Of a stretch of 43,499 nucleotides of DNA, positions 27,485 to 35,311 are shown piece after piece (positions within the stretch are counted from its first letter, which is position 1; the number at the start of each line of letters is the position of its first letter). The stretch is taken from NCBI GenBank assembly GCA_016179955.1, contig JACPCD010000008.1:1-43499 (forward strand), given 5' to 3'. The stretch comes from Candidatus Woesearchaeota archaeon (GTDB lineage Archaea; Nanobdellota; Nanobdellia; Woesearchaeales; GW2011-AR9). Position numbers and translations under genes: made by a program. The notes under the pieces are model-generated. The model did no database searches. It worked only from the letters and a program-made list of their open reading frames with translations, and was not told where the DNA came from.

Positions 27485-28288
27485 GTGGTTTTAGCTGATT
27501 ATATGGACGTCCTCTTCCTCGATGCACCGTACACTGGAAAAGTAGAGTTATGCCAAGAGACTCTCCGCTACCTGCAGAAAAAGAAATTTAAAAAGATAGC
27601 TTTGTATGCCTCGGTGCAGTTCTGTCATCAGCTGTCGGCCGTCAGGAAACAACTGGAACAGGCCAAAATAAGCGTCATCACCACCAAAACTGACCGTGCC
27701 CATATGCCGGGACAATTGTTGGGATGTGACAGCTATCACCAATCCCTGCATCTTGACCAAAACATTGATTGTTTTCTATATGTTGGCGACGGAAAATTTC
27801 ATCCTTTAGCGTTAGTGTATGCGCAAAAAGACGTACCGGTATTCAAAGAAGTAGTCTGTGACGATCCGCTGCGCCATGATCTGCAGGTACTCGGTCTGGA
27901 CGAGATTCAGGCAATCCTCTTAAAATACAAAGCGGCACTGATGAGATTTCTGTCCTCCAAAAACATTGGCATCATCATTACCATCAAGCCCGGCCAGGAA
28001 CAACTGAAGCCCAGTTTCGCAGTAGAGCAGAAATATGCCGATAAAAAATTTTATTATTTCATTGACAACACTATCTCCTTTGACCAGCTGGAAAATTTTA
28101 ATTTTATAGACGTATGGATAAATACAGCATGCCCGCGCATCGGCTTTGACGACCAGGAGAAATTCCGCCGGGGCGTGATTAATCTTACGGACGCGCTGCA
28201 GGCAGAAAAAATACTCGGCCAGCTGCCAGCGTTCACCATCAAACATAATCCTCCTGGCAATAATCGTCGGAAAAAAGGAAACATTTAA
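27485..28288 (+). CDS. dph2: Diphthamide biosynthesis Dph2, C-terminal fragment (domains 2-3)
   Basis: LLGCDSYHQ...FLYVGDGKFHPLAL...KYKAALMRFLSSKNIGIIITIKPGQ...DVWINTACPRIGFDD; lacks domain 1. Confidence 0.75.
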   Translation: MVLADYMDVLFLDAPYTGKVELCQETLRYLQKKKFKKIALYASVQFCHQLSAVRKQLEQAKISVITTKTDRAHMPGQLLGCDSYHQSLHLDQNIDCFLYVGDGKFHPLALVYAQKDVPVFKEVVCDDPLRHDLQVLGLDEIQAILLKYKAALMRFLSSKNIGIIITIKPGQEQLKPSFAVEQKYADKKFYYFIDNTISFDQLENFNFIDVWINTACPRIGFDDQEKFRRGVINLTDALQAEKILGQLPAFTIKHNPPGNNRRKKGNI

Positions 28289-28359
28289 ATATACCTAAAC
28301 TTTTTTCCTAGACGGAAAACATCAAGTTTTCTACTATACAAAAGAGGAGGGTAAACACT

Positions 28360-28608
28360 ATGGCTGAAGTGGTAGCAAAAGTAGGCGTGAGAAAAGCTGC
28401 GGGATACCTCTATTTCGTCGACAAGCGAGGAAATGTAGCCCGTGCCAAGATGAGCCGAGCCGGACGCAAGAAAGGCAAGGCAAAAATAGAAGTGGTCGCC
28501 AAGGCTGGCGTGAAGAAGCAGAAAGGATACCTGTACTTCATTGATGGCAAAGGCAATGTTGCCCGTGCCAAGATGGCCCGAGGCCGAAAAGGCAAGAAAC
28601 GACGATAA
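28360..28608 (+). CDS. Small basic protein made of two tandem ~40-aa repeats
   Basis: VVAKVGVRKAAGYLYFVDKRGNVARAKMSR / VVAKAGVKKQKGYLYFIDGKGNVARAKMAR; strong SD AGAGGAGGGT. Confidence 0.8.
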   Translation: MAEVVAKVGVRKAAGYLYFVDKRGNVARAKMSRAGRKKGKAKIEVVAKAGVKKQKGYLYFIDGKGNVARAKMARGRKGKKRR

Positions 28609-28711
28609 ATTCTTTGTTTTTTTTATTTTTTACATTTTCTTGTTGATAGTAGTCTTATAATGCTCTTTCTCCAGCTATAATTTTATATAATAAAGACCTT
28701 CTCCAGAACGA

Positions 28712-29491
28712 ATGGGCAATTCATCGAAAGAAAACCGGCTCAATGATCTTACTCCCGCCGAATGGCTGAAGTTCACCAAAACCTGGTTTATCCACCGCCC
28801 ACCGCCCCGGAAAAAGAATGAGATATTGCATCCCGCAAAATATCCGGAAGACCTCATTGAAGAATTCATCCGCTTTTTCACCAAGAAAGGGGAAGTCGTT
28901 CTGGATCCTTTCCTGGGAACCGGCAGCACGTTAGTTGCTTGTCAACAGAGCGGCCGTCAAGGCATCGGCATCGAGCTGCAGCCAAAATATGCCGAGATTG
29001 CCCGCACCAGAGTTCCGGCATCCCAACGGATCATTCAGGGGAATGCTGCTGATATATCCAGGTATGATCTACCGGAGATTGACTTTCTGATCACCTCACC
29101 TCCCTATGGGCCGATGCTCACCAAGAGCGGCTTAGTGTCCAAAGATCGTGCGAAGAAAGGACTAGACGTGCAGTATAGTGACGATCCCGAGGATTTGGGC
29201 AATGCGAAAAGCTATGAAGAATTCCTGCAACGATTAGTCAACATACTGGTGGCCATAAAACCAAAACTAAAATCAAAAAAATACGCCGTCGTAATCCTCC
29301 AGAATTACATGGACCAAGGGAATTATCGCACGCTAGCCTGGGATGTGGGCAAGGAATTAAGCAAACATTTTCAGTTTCGGGGAGAAAGGCTCTGGTGCCA
29401 GGACCATAAGACTCTTTACCCGTATGGTTATCGTTACAGCTTTGTGCCGAATGTTCATCACCATTATTGTTTGATTTTTAGGAAGGAATGA
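28712..29491 (+). CDS. DNA (N4-cytosine/N6-adenine)-type methyltransferase
   Basis: LHPAKYPEDLIEEFIRFFTKKGEVVLDPFLGTGSTLVACQQSGRQGIGIE ... DFLITSPPYG. Confidence 0.75.
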   Translation: MGNSSKENRLNDLTPAEWLKFTKTWFIHRPPPRKKNEILHPAKYPEDLIEEFIRFFTKKGEVVLDPFLGTGSTLVACQQSGRQGIGIELQPKYAEIARTRVPASQRIIQGNAADISRYDLPEIDFLITSPPYGPMLTKSGLVSKDRAKKGLDVQYSDDPEDLGNAKSYEEFLQRLVNILVAIKPKLKSKKYAVVILQNYMDQGNYRTLAWDVGKELSKHFQFRGERLWCQDHKTLYPYGYRYSFVPNVHHHYCLIFRKE

Positions 29492-29525
29492 AGAAAATTA
29501 TTTTGAGAGAATTGGAAAGTTATTT

Positions 29526-30173
29526 TTAAGGAATATCTATCTCTTTAAACCCAAACATTCCCCGCAGGGGCACAAAGACAAACTGGCCTAAGAACTCCAG
29601 CTCTAATCGCCCTTTTACCTTCGTCCCCTTCACCATGATCTGGCTTGCCATATCGCCTACTGGCGCTAAGACGATGCCCCCATCTTTCAGCTGGTCAAGT
29701 AATGGCTGCGGAATGGTAGGGCAAGCCGCAGTGATGATGATGCGGTCAAAGGGTGCCTGCGCTGGAAAACCTTCTCCCCCGTCTGCTTCCAGCACCGTAA
29801 CATGGTGCAGTCCCAATTCCAGCAGATTTTTCCTGCTAGCGTGCACTAGTTCGGGAATAACATCAACGGTAATCAATTTTCCGGTTGGTCCGATGATTTT
29901 GGAAATTAATGCGGCCTGATACCCCACGCCAGATCCTACTTCAAAGACCGACTGTCCCGGCGCCAGTTCTAAGGCTTTAAGCATAACCATGACGGTGGAC
30001 GGCTGTGAAAGGGATTGTTTCCTTGAGGTGGGCAACGGATGGTCATCATAGGCATGCGCGCGTAAGGTAGGGGGCACAAAGTGTTCCCGGGGGATGGCAT
30101 TAAACGCATCCAGCAATTGTGGTTCTACTTTCAGTGACTCCCAAAACTGCAGTAATTGCTGCTTCGTGCCCAT
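29526..30173 (-). CDS. pcm: Protein-L-isoaspartate O-methyltransferase
   Basis: AIPREHFVP...YDDHPLPTSRKQSLSQPSTVMVMLKALEL...VFEVGSGVGYQAALIS...IIITAACPTIPQPLLDQLKDGGIVLAPVG. Confidence 0.9.
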   Translation of the reverse strand: MGTKQQLLQFWESLKVEPQLLDAFNAIPREHFVPPTLRAHAYDDHPLPTSRKQSLSQPSTVMVMLKALELAPGQSVFEVGSGVGYQAALISKIIGPTGKLITVDVIPELVHASRKNLLELGLHHVTVLEADGGEGFPAQAPFDRIIITAACPTIPQPLLDQLKDGGIVLAPVGDMASQIMVKGTKVKGRLELEFLGQFVFVPLRGMFGFKEIDIP

Positions 30174-30222
30174 GGTGAAGATAGTTATTCCAGAGGTTAT
30201 ATACTTTTCGACGTGAAAAAGA

Positions 30223-31242
30223 TTACGCCTGAGATAAACCTCGTAATTTTTCCTTCAATTCCTTAACTGCCATAGGTTCATTATCAGAATTTATTTCAAA
30301 GACATATTGCATCTTTTGAAGCGTATGGCGATACAGTGGGTCGTAATAAAACTCCAGCAGCAGTTTCATCCCTTCAATATACTGTCCCTGCTCAAAACAG
30401 CGAACGATCTGCTGCCGATGCGTAGTGCTGACGACTTTTCGCAAACTCTTGGTGATAGAAATTATCCTTTGAATATTCTCCGGCGAGGTAAAATACTCTT
30501 TCACCGCTGCTGCTGCCCGCTGCTCCATACTTCTCTGCACCAGCACCTGCACGCCATTCTTCATTTTTTTATACAAAAAGAGTGGTATCTGGACATCCCC
30601 TATTTTCCGGCTTTCCCCTTCCACCAAGACGTATGGTAAATGGTTAAGCTGCAGTAGCTGCTGGAGCAGCAAATTCTCAAACTGCTTCTGCGACCGCGGG
30701 ATTAAGCCAATACCACCATACAAGCTCCCTCGATGCTGTGCCAGGCCTTCCAAATCTAAAGCATTGGGAAATTTCTGCAGCAAAGCGGTCTTTCCCGAAC
30801 AGGTCAATCCCCACAGAACTATTAACGTTGGTTTTAAGGTAAAGGCATCTAAAGTTTCCCGCACATAGCGGCGGTATTGTTTATATCCGCCCAGCAACTG
30901 AAATACCGTATAGCCTAAAGAATCCAACAGAGAAGCGACAGTTTTAGAGCGCATTCCTCCCCTCCAGCAGTAGACGATGATGGAATTATTTTTATAGGGC
31001 TGCACACGACGCATAAACTCCGGAAGTTTTGTGGAAAAGAATTCCAGCCCTTTCTCGATTGCTTTCTCCTGAGAGACCTGCTTGTAGAGCGTACCGACAA
31101 TAGCCCGTTCCTCATTGGAAAGAAGGGGGATGTTAATGGCATTCGGCAAATGATCTTCTTCAAATTCCTTGGGCGTTCGCGTATCGACAAAAACGGCGTT
31201 GGAAAGAGTAAGTGCCTGTTCAACGGGTATGGTGGCGACCAT
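30223..31242 (-). CDS. selU: tRNA 2-selenouridine synthase-like protein (rhodanese + P-loop)
   Basis: VDTRTPKEFEEDHLPNAINIPLL...YCWRGGMRSKTVASLLDSLGY...LIVLWGLTCSGKTALLQKF. Confidence 0.85.
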   Translation of the reverse strand: MVATIPVEQALTLSNAVFVDTRTPKEFEEDHLPNAINIPLLSNEERAIVGTLYKQVSQEKAIEKGLEFFSTKLPEFMRRVQPYKNNSIIVYCWRGGMRSKTVASLLDSLGYTVFQLLGGYKQYRRYVRETLDAFTLKPTLIVLWGLTCSGKTALLQKFPNALDLEGLAQHRGSLYGGIGLIPRSQKQFENLLLQQLLQLNHLPYVLVEGESRKIGDVQIPLFLYKKMKNGVQVLVQRSMEQRAAAAVKEYFTSPENIQRIISITKSLRKVVSTTHRQQIVRCFEQGQYIEGMKLLLEFYYDPLYRHTLQKMQYVFEINSDNEPMAVKELKEKLRGLSQA

Positions 31243-31301
31243 AGAGCTGTTAAAGTATGGTCTCTTTAAAAAATATTACACTCAGAAGGTCAGAGAAAAA
31301 A

Positions 31302-31712
31302 TCAGGCCTGCGCATACAATCGCCGCAGATGGGCATGGTAAGGATGCAAGTCCGGCTGATCGATATTATTCAATAGAGCAAAAGTGGATCCAACATATCC
31401 CAAGGTAAGGGGGACACGCGCCGAAGTAGTCCATCCATCGCCATCCACTGATATATACGGATAATCTTGGGGCAGTTCTTTCGGCTTGACATTGCCAAAC
31501 TCATCCACATGATAGCCTGATGTCTGGAGCTTCGCTACGAGTCCTTCTCGTTGAGCGGCCGTTATTCCCTTAAGTTCCGTTCGACAACTGTTTTCAATAG
31601 TCATAATAGAGGTTTGGGGGCAGGTACTATATAAATGTTTCGTTAGAAGCATATATTGAATATAGTGTATATGTTTATTTCCCGTGTACCTAACCTCTGT
31701 TAGTCGCTCCAT
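31302..31712 (-). CDS. Hypothetical protein (start may be internal, MTIENSC...)
   Basis: 136-aa ORF. Confidence 0.45.
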   Translation of the reverse strand: MERLTEVRYTGNKHIHYIQYMLLTKHLYSTCPQTSIMTIENSCRTELKGITAAQREGLVAKLQTSGYHVDEFGNVKPKELPQDYPYISVDGDGWTTSARVPLTLGYVGSTFALLNNIDQPDLHPYHAHLRRLYAQA

Positions 31713-31763
31713 TTTACGTATGTATTACCATAAATATTAAATAATGGTGCCACTTAAAAACAA

Positions 31764-32369
31764 TTGATGCTCTCCTTAATACAAAAAATGGCAGGCACGC
31801 TCGCCCAGCCCTATCTCAATTCGCCAACGCCGGAATCGCTAGAATTTATTTCCACGAAAAAAGAACGGGAAACCGTTACAGTTGAAAGTCAACTCTGTTT
31901 TGTGTACGAGTTGCTGACCTCATCGGGAGAACGCTATCAAAAGAGATCTACCTCCTCCTTTAGCGATGATGTGGGCATTCCAATATTACCAACTGCTGTT
32001 AGGAAAACAAAACCAACCTTAAAATGTAGACTACGGGAAACTCTTACAGGGGAGCGTCGACCTTCCTATGAAGGAATTGACCAGTTGTTGCAAAGTGCTT
32101 TGGAACAATCAACAATAGTCCAATGGACCGAGGGGCTCTATGGAATTTTTGGGTCGACGGAATCTGAAATACGGAGATTGTTATACGTCCCGGCAACAAC
32201 AGCAGAGGAAGCCGATACCAAGATAGAAGCATATCGGCAGGAAGTGACCTCAATTCTTCAACCGAAAAGGCTACAATGCAAACTTAAGATAAAGCCACTT
32301 TTAAAACCTGGCCATATTCTACATCCACCAACAACATTAAAGCACTCATACTTTGGTGGTGGCTGTTAA
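31764..32369 (+). CDS. Hypothetical protein
   Basis: 201-aa ORF. Confidence 0.5.
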   Translation: MMLSLIQKMAGTLAQPYLNSPTPESLEFISTKKERETVTVESQLCFVYELLTSSGERYQKRSTSSFSDDVGIPILPTAVRKTKPTLKCRLRETLTGERRPSYEGIDQLLQSALEQSTIVQWTEGLYGIFGSTESEIRRLLYVPATTAEEADTKIEAYRQEVTSILQPKRLQCKLKIKPLLKPGHILHPPTTLKHSYFGGGC

Positions 32370-32397
32370 AAAAAGAAAAATCTATGTTTAAAAAAAG

Positions 32398-32612
32398 TGC
32401 CCTGGCCGGGATTGTCATACCGTTACACTATTTTGCAGGTCGTGGGGTCGAATGAAATGAGCGCCCCACTTGAATACGACTTGCCTAGTGTAACTGGCGT
32501 TTGAACCCGGGTCCCAGCATTTCTCTCAACTCGTAAAAGTTGCCGAAAGTGCTGGATGATAGTTTGTCCCTCTGCGGCGTGTACTGCAGAGACCGGACTA
32601 CACCACCAGGGC
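32398..32612 (-). tRNA. tRNA-Glu(UUC) with three predicted introns (+ strand coordinates 32564-32592, 32521-32543, 32412-32499)
   Basis: Acceptor GCCCTGG/CCAGGGC, disc. A; anticodon stem CAGCA/TGCTG; anticodon TTC; T-stem CCGGG/CCCGG. Removing 29+23+88 nt gives 75 nt. BHBs: GTCC-GG^T...GGAC-AA^A; CTTT-CG^G...AGAG-AA^A; relaxed T-loop motif TTCA-AA^C...TGAC-AA^T. Confidence 0.85.
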
Positions 32613-32688
32613 ATACTGCTCACGAAGCAACAGGCGCTTTAAAAATGTTTCCAAAAACCTTATAAAACAAAAAACAAACCAAGGGGAT

Positions 32689-33048
32689 GTGATATCCAAG
32701 AAAACCATTCTGGGGCTAACGGAAAAAATCACTCTCATCGGAGCTTCCGGAGAGCGGATTAAAGTGCTAGCTCGTATTGATACCGGTGCGACCTCTTCTT
32801 CCATCGACACCCATCTGGCAGCAGAGCTGGAGCTTGGTCCCGTCACCAGATCCAAAATTATCAGATCCGCCTCCGGAGTCAAAAAAAGGCCCATCATCAA
32901 GGCCCGGGTCAAGATGGATGGAGAAGTGATTGATGCGGAGTTCAGCTTAGTTGACCGCGGCCATATGACATACCCTATGCTTATCGGGCAGAACATCCTG
33001 AAGCAAGGAAATTTTCTGATTGACCCCAACAAAGAGGCGCCGCGATGA
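32689..33048 (+). CDS. RimB-like retropepsin-type protease (PF05618-like)
   Basis: VLARIDTGATSSSIDTHLAAEL...DAEFSLVDRGHMTYPMLIGQNIL; adjacent to an ATP-grasp ligase. Confidence 0.8.
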   Translation: MISKKTILGLTEKITLIGASGERIKVLARIDTGATSSSIDTHLAAELELGPVTRSKIIRSASGVKKRPIIKARVKMDGEVIDAEFSLVDRGHMTYPMLIGQNILKQGNFLIDPNKEAPR

Positions 33049-34124
33049 AAGCAGCAATCATTTCTCTGGAAAGTACCAGCTCCAAGATGGTGGCGGAAGC
33101 CATGAAAAAGTATTTTGATCAAGTTGATATGCTCCACTTGAAAGGCATTGAAGTAGACTTGGGAAAAGAAGGTGGTGTATTCTATCATGGAAAAGAGCTG
33201 GAGAAATATGATTGTGTTTACCTGAAAGGCTCCTTTCGCTATGCTAACCTGTTACGTTCCATTGCCACCTTTCTGGAAGGGAAAGTTCCCTACATGCCCC
33301 TCCCGGCAAATGCGTTTACGACAGTTCACAATAAGCTGCTGACTCACTTAGCGTTACAGCAGCATCACCTACCAATGCCCAAAACGTACGTACTGCCGGA
33401 TGTCAACGGAGCAAAAGAATTACTCAAGAAGGTGCATTACCCTATCGTCATGAAGTTTCCGGAAGGAACCCAAGGAAAGGGCGTCATGTTTGCCGATTCG
33501 TTTAACTCCGCGTCCTCGCTGCTCGACGCGTTAGGGGTACTGAAGCAGCCTTTTATTATCCAGGAATATGTTGAGACTGACGGCACGGACATCCGGGCCT
33601 TAGTAGTGGGAGAAAAAGTGGTGGCGGCCATGAAACGGAAAGCCCAGACCGAAGAAAAGAGAGCCAACCTTCACGCCGGCGGTGTCGGTGAATCCGTACA
33701 GTTAAGCCGGGCTTCCATCAACGTGGCGTTAGATACTGCCAAGGCGTTAGGAGTAGATATCTGCGGGGTGGATATTTTGGAAGGCCCCACTGGTCCTTTG
33801 GTCATTGAAGCGAATATCTCTCCTGGACTGCAGGGGTTAAGTGCCGTGTCCACGATTGACATTGCCAATGAGATAGCCCGTTATCTCCACTACCACACGC
33901 AACGGGTGCTGGACGGAACGAAAAGAGAGGAAACCAAAACGGTGATGAAAGAGATCATGCCGGACGAGCAGATGACGCACCAAATTATTACGGCGCTGCA
34001 ATTCCGGGGGGAAAGGATTTTGCTGCCGGACATCGTAACCAAGTTCGCCAGATTCAGCGACCGGAAAGAATACCTGCTGACGCTGAAGAAAGGGAAAGTG
34101 GAGATTGAAGAGTCAAAACGGTGA
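33045..34124 (+). CDS. RimK-family ATP-grasp ligase
   Basis: NKLLTHLALQQHHLPMPKTYVLPDV...PIVMKFPEGTQGKGVMFADS...FIIQEYVETDGTDIRALVVGEKVVAAMKR...GVDILEGPTGPLVIEANISPGLQGL; ATGA overlap with the previous gene. Confidence 0.9.
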   Translation: MKAAIISLESTSSKMVAEAMKKYFDQVDMLHLKGIEVDLGKEGGVFYHGKELEKYDCVYLKGSFRYANLLRSIATFLEGKVPYMPLPANAFTTVHNKLLTHLALQQHHLPMPKTYVLPDVNGAKELLKKVHYPIVMKFPEGTQGKGVMFADSFNSASSLLDALGVLKQPFIIQEYVETDGTDIRALVVGEKVVAAMKRKAQTEEKRANLHAGGVGESVQLSRASINVALDTAKALGVDICGVDILEGPTGPLVIEANISPGLQGLSAVSTIDIANEIARYLHYHTQRVLDGTKREETKTVMKEIMPDEQMTHQIITALQFRGERILLPDIVTKFARFSDRKEYLLTLKKGKVEIEESKR

Positions 34125-34175
34125 GCATGAAATATTAATAAGAGAGCAAACTCAATTTGAAGCATAATATTTATA

Positions 34176-34865
34176 TTGTATCTTTATCCTGGGTTTTGTA
34201 TGAATGAGAATTTAGAACAACTTAATCAATGGATATCTTTTAAATACAGTGATTATTTATCCATGATTGCTGTAGGTTCAATAGCGGTTGGAGATACATG
34301 GATTGAAAGAAGAAGTGATCACGACATTCTTCTTGTTTTTGAAAGTTATCCCGAAAGACTTGCTTCAGAATTAAGAGAACATCTTCAAAATTATGATTTT
34401 GATGATAGTTATTTATTTACACCATTGCCAAAAGAAGAGTTCATTGGCCCATTGAATCATAGTTATGATTTTTCTCATAAGTTTAGAAGTAAAACGCTTT
34501 ATGGTGTTGATTTAATCTCGGAAGTTAAATTACCTTTAAAAGAAGTTACAAGAGCATTATACGAAAATGGATTGGAAAGAGTTACAAGAAGAATGGAACA
34601 TAGATTGGCAAATGCCTCATTTTGGTCTGATGCAAAAGTTCGGGATGTTTTTTGGAGATTGTTCAAACATTCTTTTATGAATCTTGCAATAAAAGCTTAT
34701 GCTAATTCCGGAAGTTACCCCCAAAGAAGAAAAGATGTTGTGGAATATTATGCTGCGGCAGAGTTACATGGAGCATTAGAAACTTTAAATACAATAAATA
34801 ACCTACCAAAAGAAGCGATTATTTCTGCGGCTGATAAGTTAATAGGTTATTTGCGTAAACATTGA
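34176..34865 (+). CDS. Nucleotidyltransferase-like protein
   Basis: SMIAVGSIAVGDTWIERRSDHDILLVF (GS...DxD-like). Confidence 0.6.
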   Translation: MYLYPGFCMNENLEQLNQWISFKYSDYLSMIAVGSIAVGDTWIERRSDHDILLVFESYPERLASELREHLQNYDFDDSYLFTPLPKEEFIGPLNHSYDFSHKFRSKTLYGVDLISEVKLPLKEVTRALYENGLERVTRRMEHRLANASFWSDAKVRDVFWRLFKHSFMNLAIKAYANSGSYPQRRKDVVEYYAAAELHGALETLNTINNLPKEAIISAADKLIGYLRKH

Positions 34866-34906
34866 GTTTACCCATTTACTTATTGCTCTGGATTTATTAA
34901 AGCGGA

Positions 34907-35197
34907 TTACTTTTTCCTGCTGCCCTTTTTCCGGGCCGGCTTGACCTCTACCACTGTTCCGCTCGAACGCTCCGCGGAGGGCTTGAACCAAATCAGGTAA
35001 ATGAGAGGCAATAAGCCCAAGGTATTAAAGAGCAGGATGGCAATAAACCACCCTTTCTGGTGATTCCGGGCAGCATACCATAACCCCAATCCTTCCCAGA
35101 GCACCGTCCACAGCAGGACGACGAAGAGGCCGAACAGAAACCATAGGGGCTGCTGATAAAAATCATAGGCGATCATTATGAAGAGGAGATAGTGCAC
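34907..35197 (-). CDS. DUF5652-like small membrane protein
   Basis: LWEGLGLWYAARNHQKGWFIAILLFNTLGLLPLIYLIWF. Confidence 0.65.
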   Translation of the reverse strand: MHYLLFIMIAYDFYQQPLWFLFGLFVVLLWTVLWEGLGLWYAARNHQKGWFIAILLFNTLGLLPLIYLIWFKPSAERSSGTVVEVKPARKKGSRKK

Positions 35198-35311
35198 TCC
35201 TATTTATGGTTTGTGATAGTGAAATATATCCTATCCCGGTAAAAAAAGATAGCAAAAAGTAATTTTCCCTCGCCGTAACATTTATATGGAACATTATATT
35301 TAATCTCCTCC

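Noticed and set aside
32598-33188. 196-aa minus-strand ORF opposite the RimB/RimK genes
   Set aside because: Antisense of conserved coding sequence; overlaps the tRNA-Glu 5' end.
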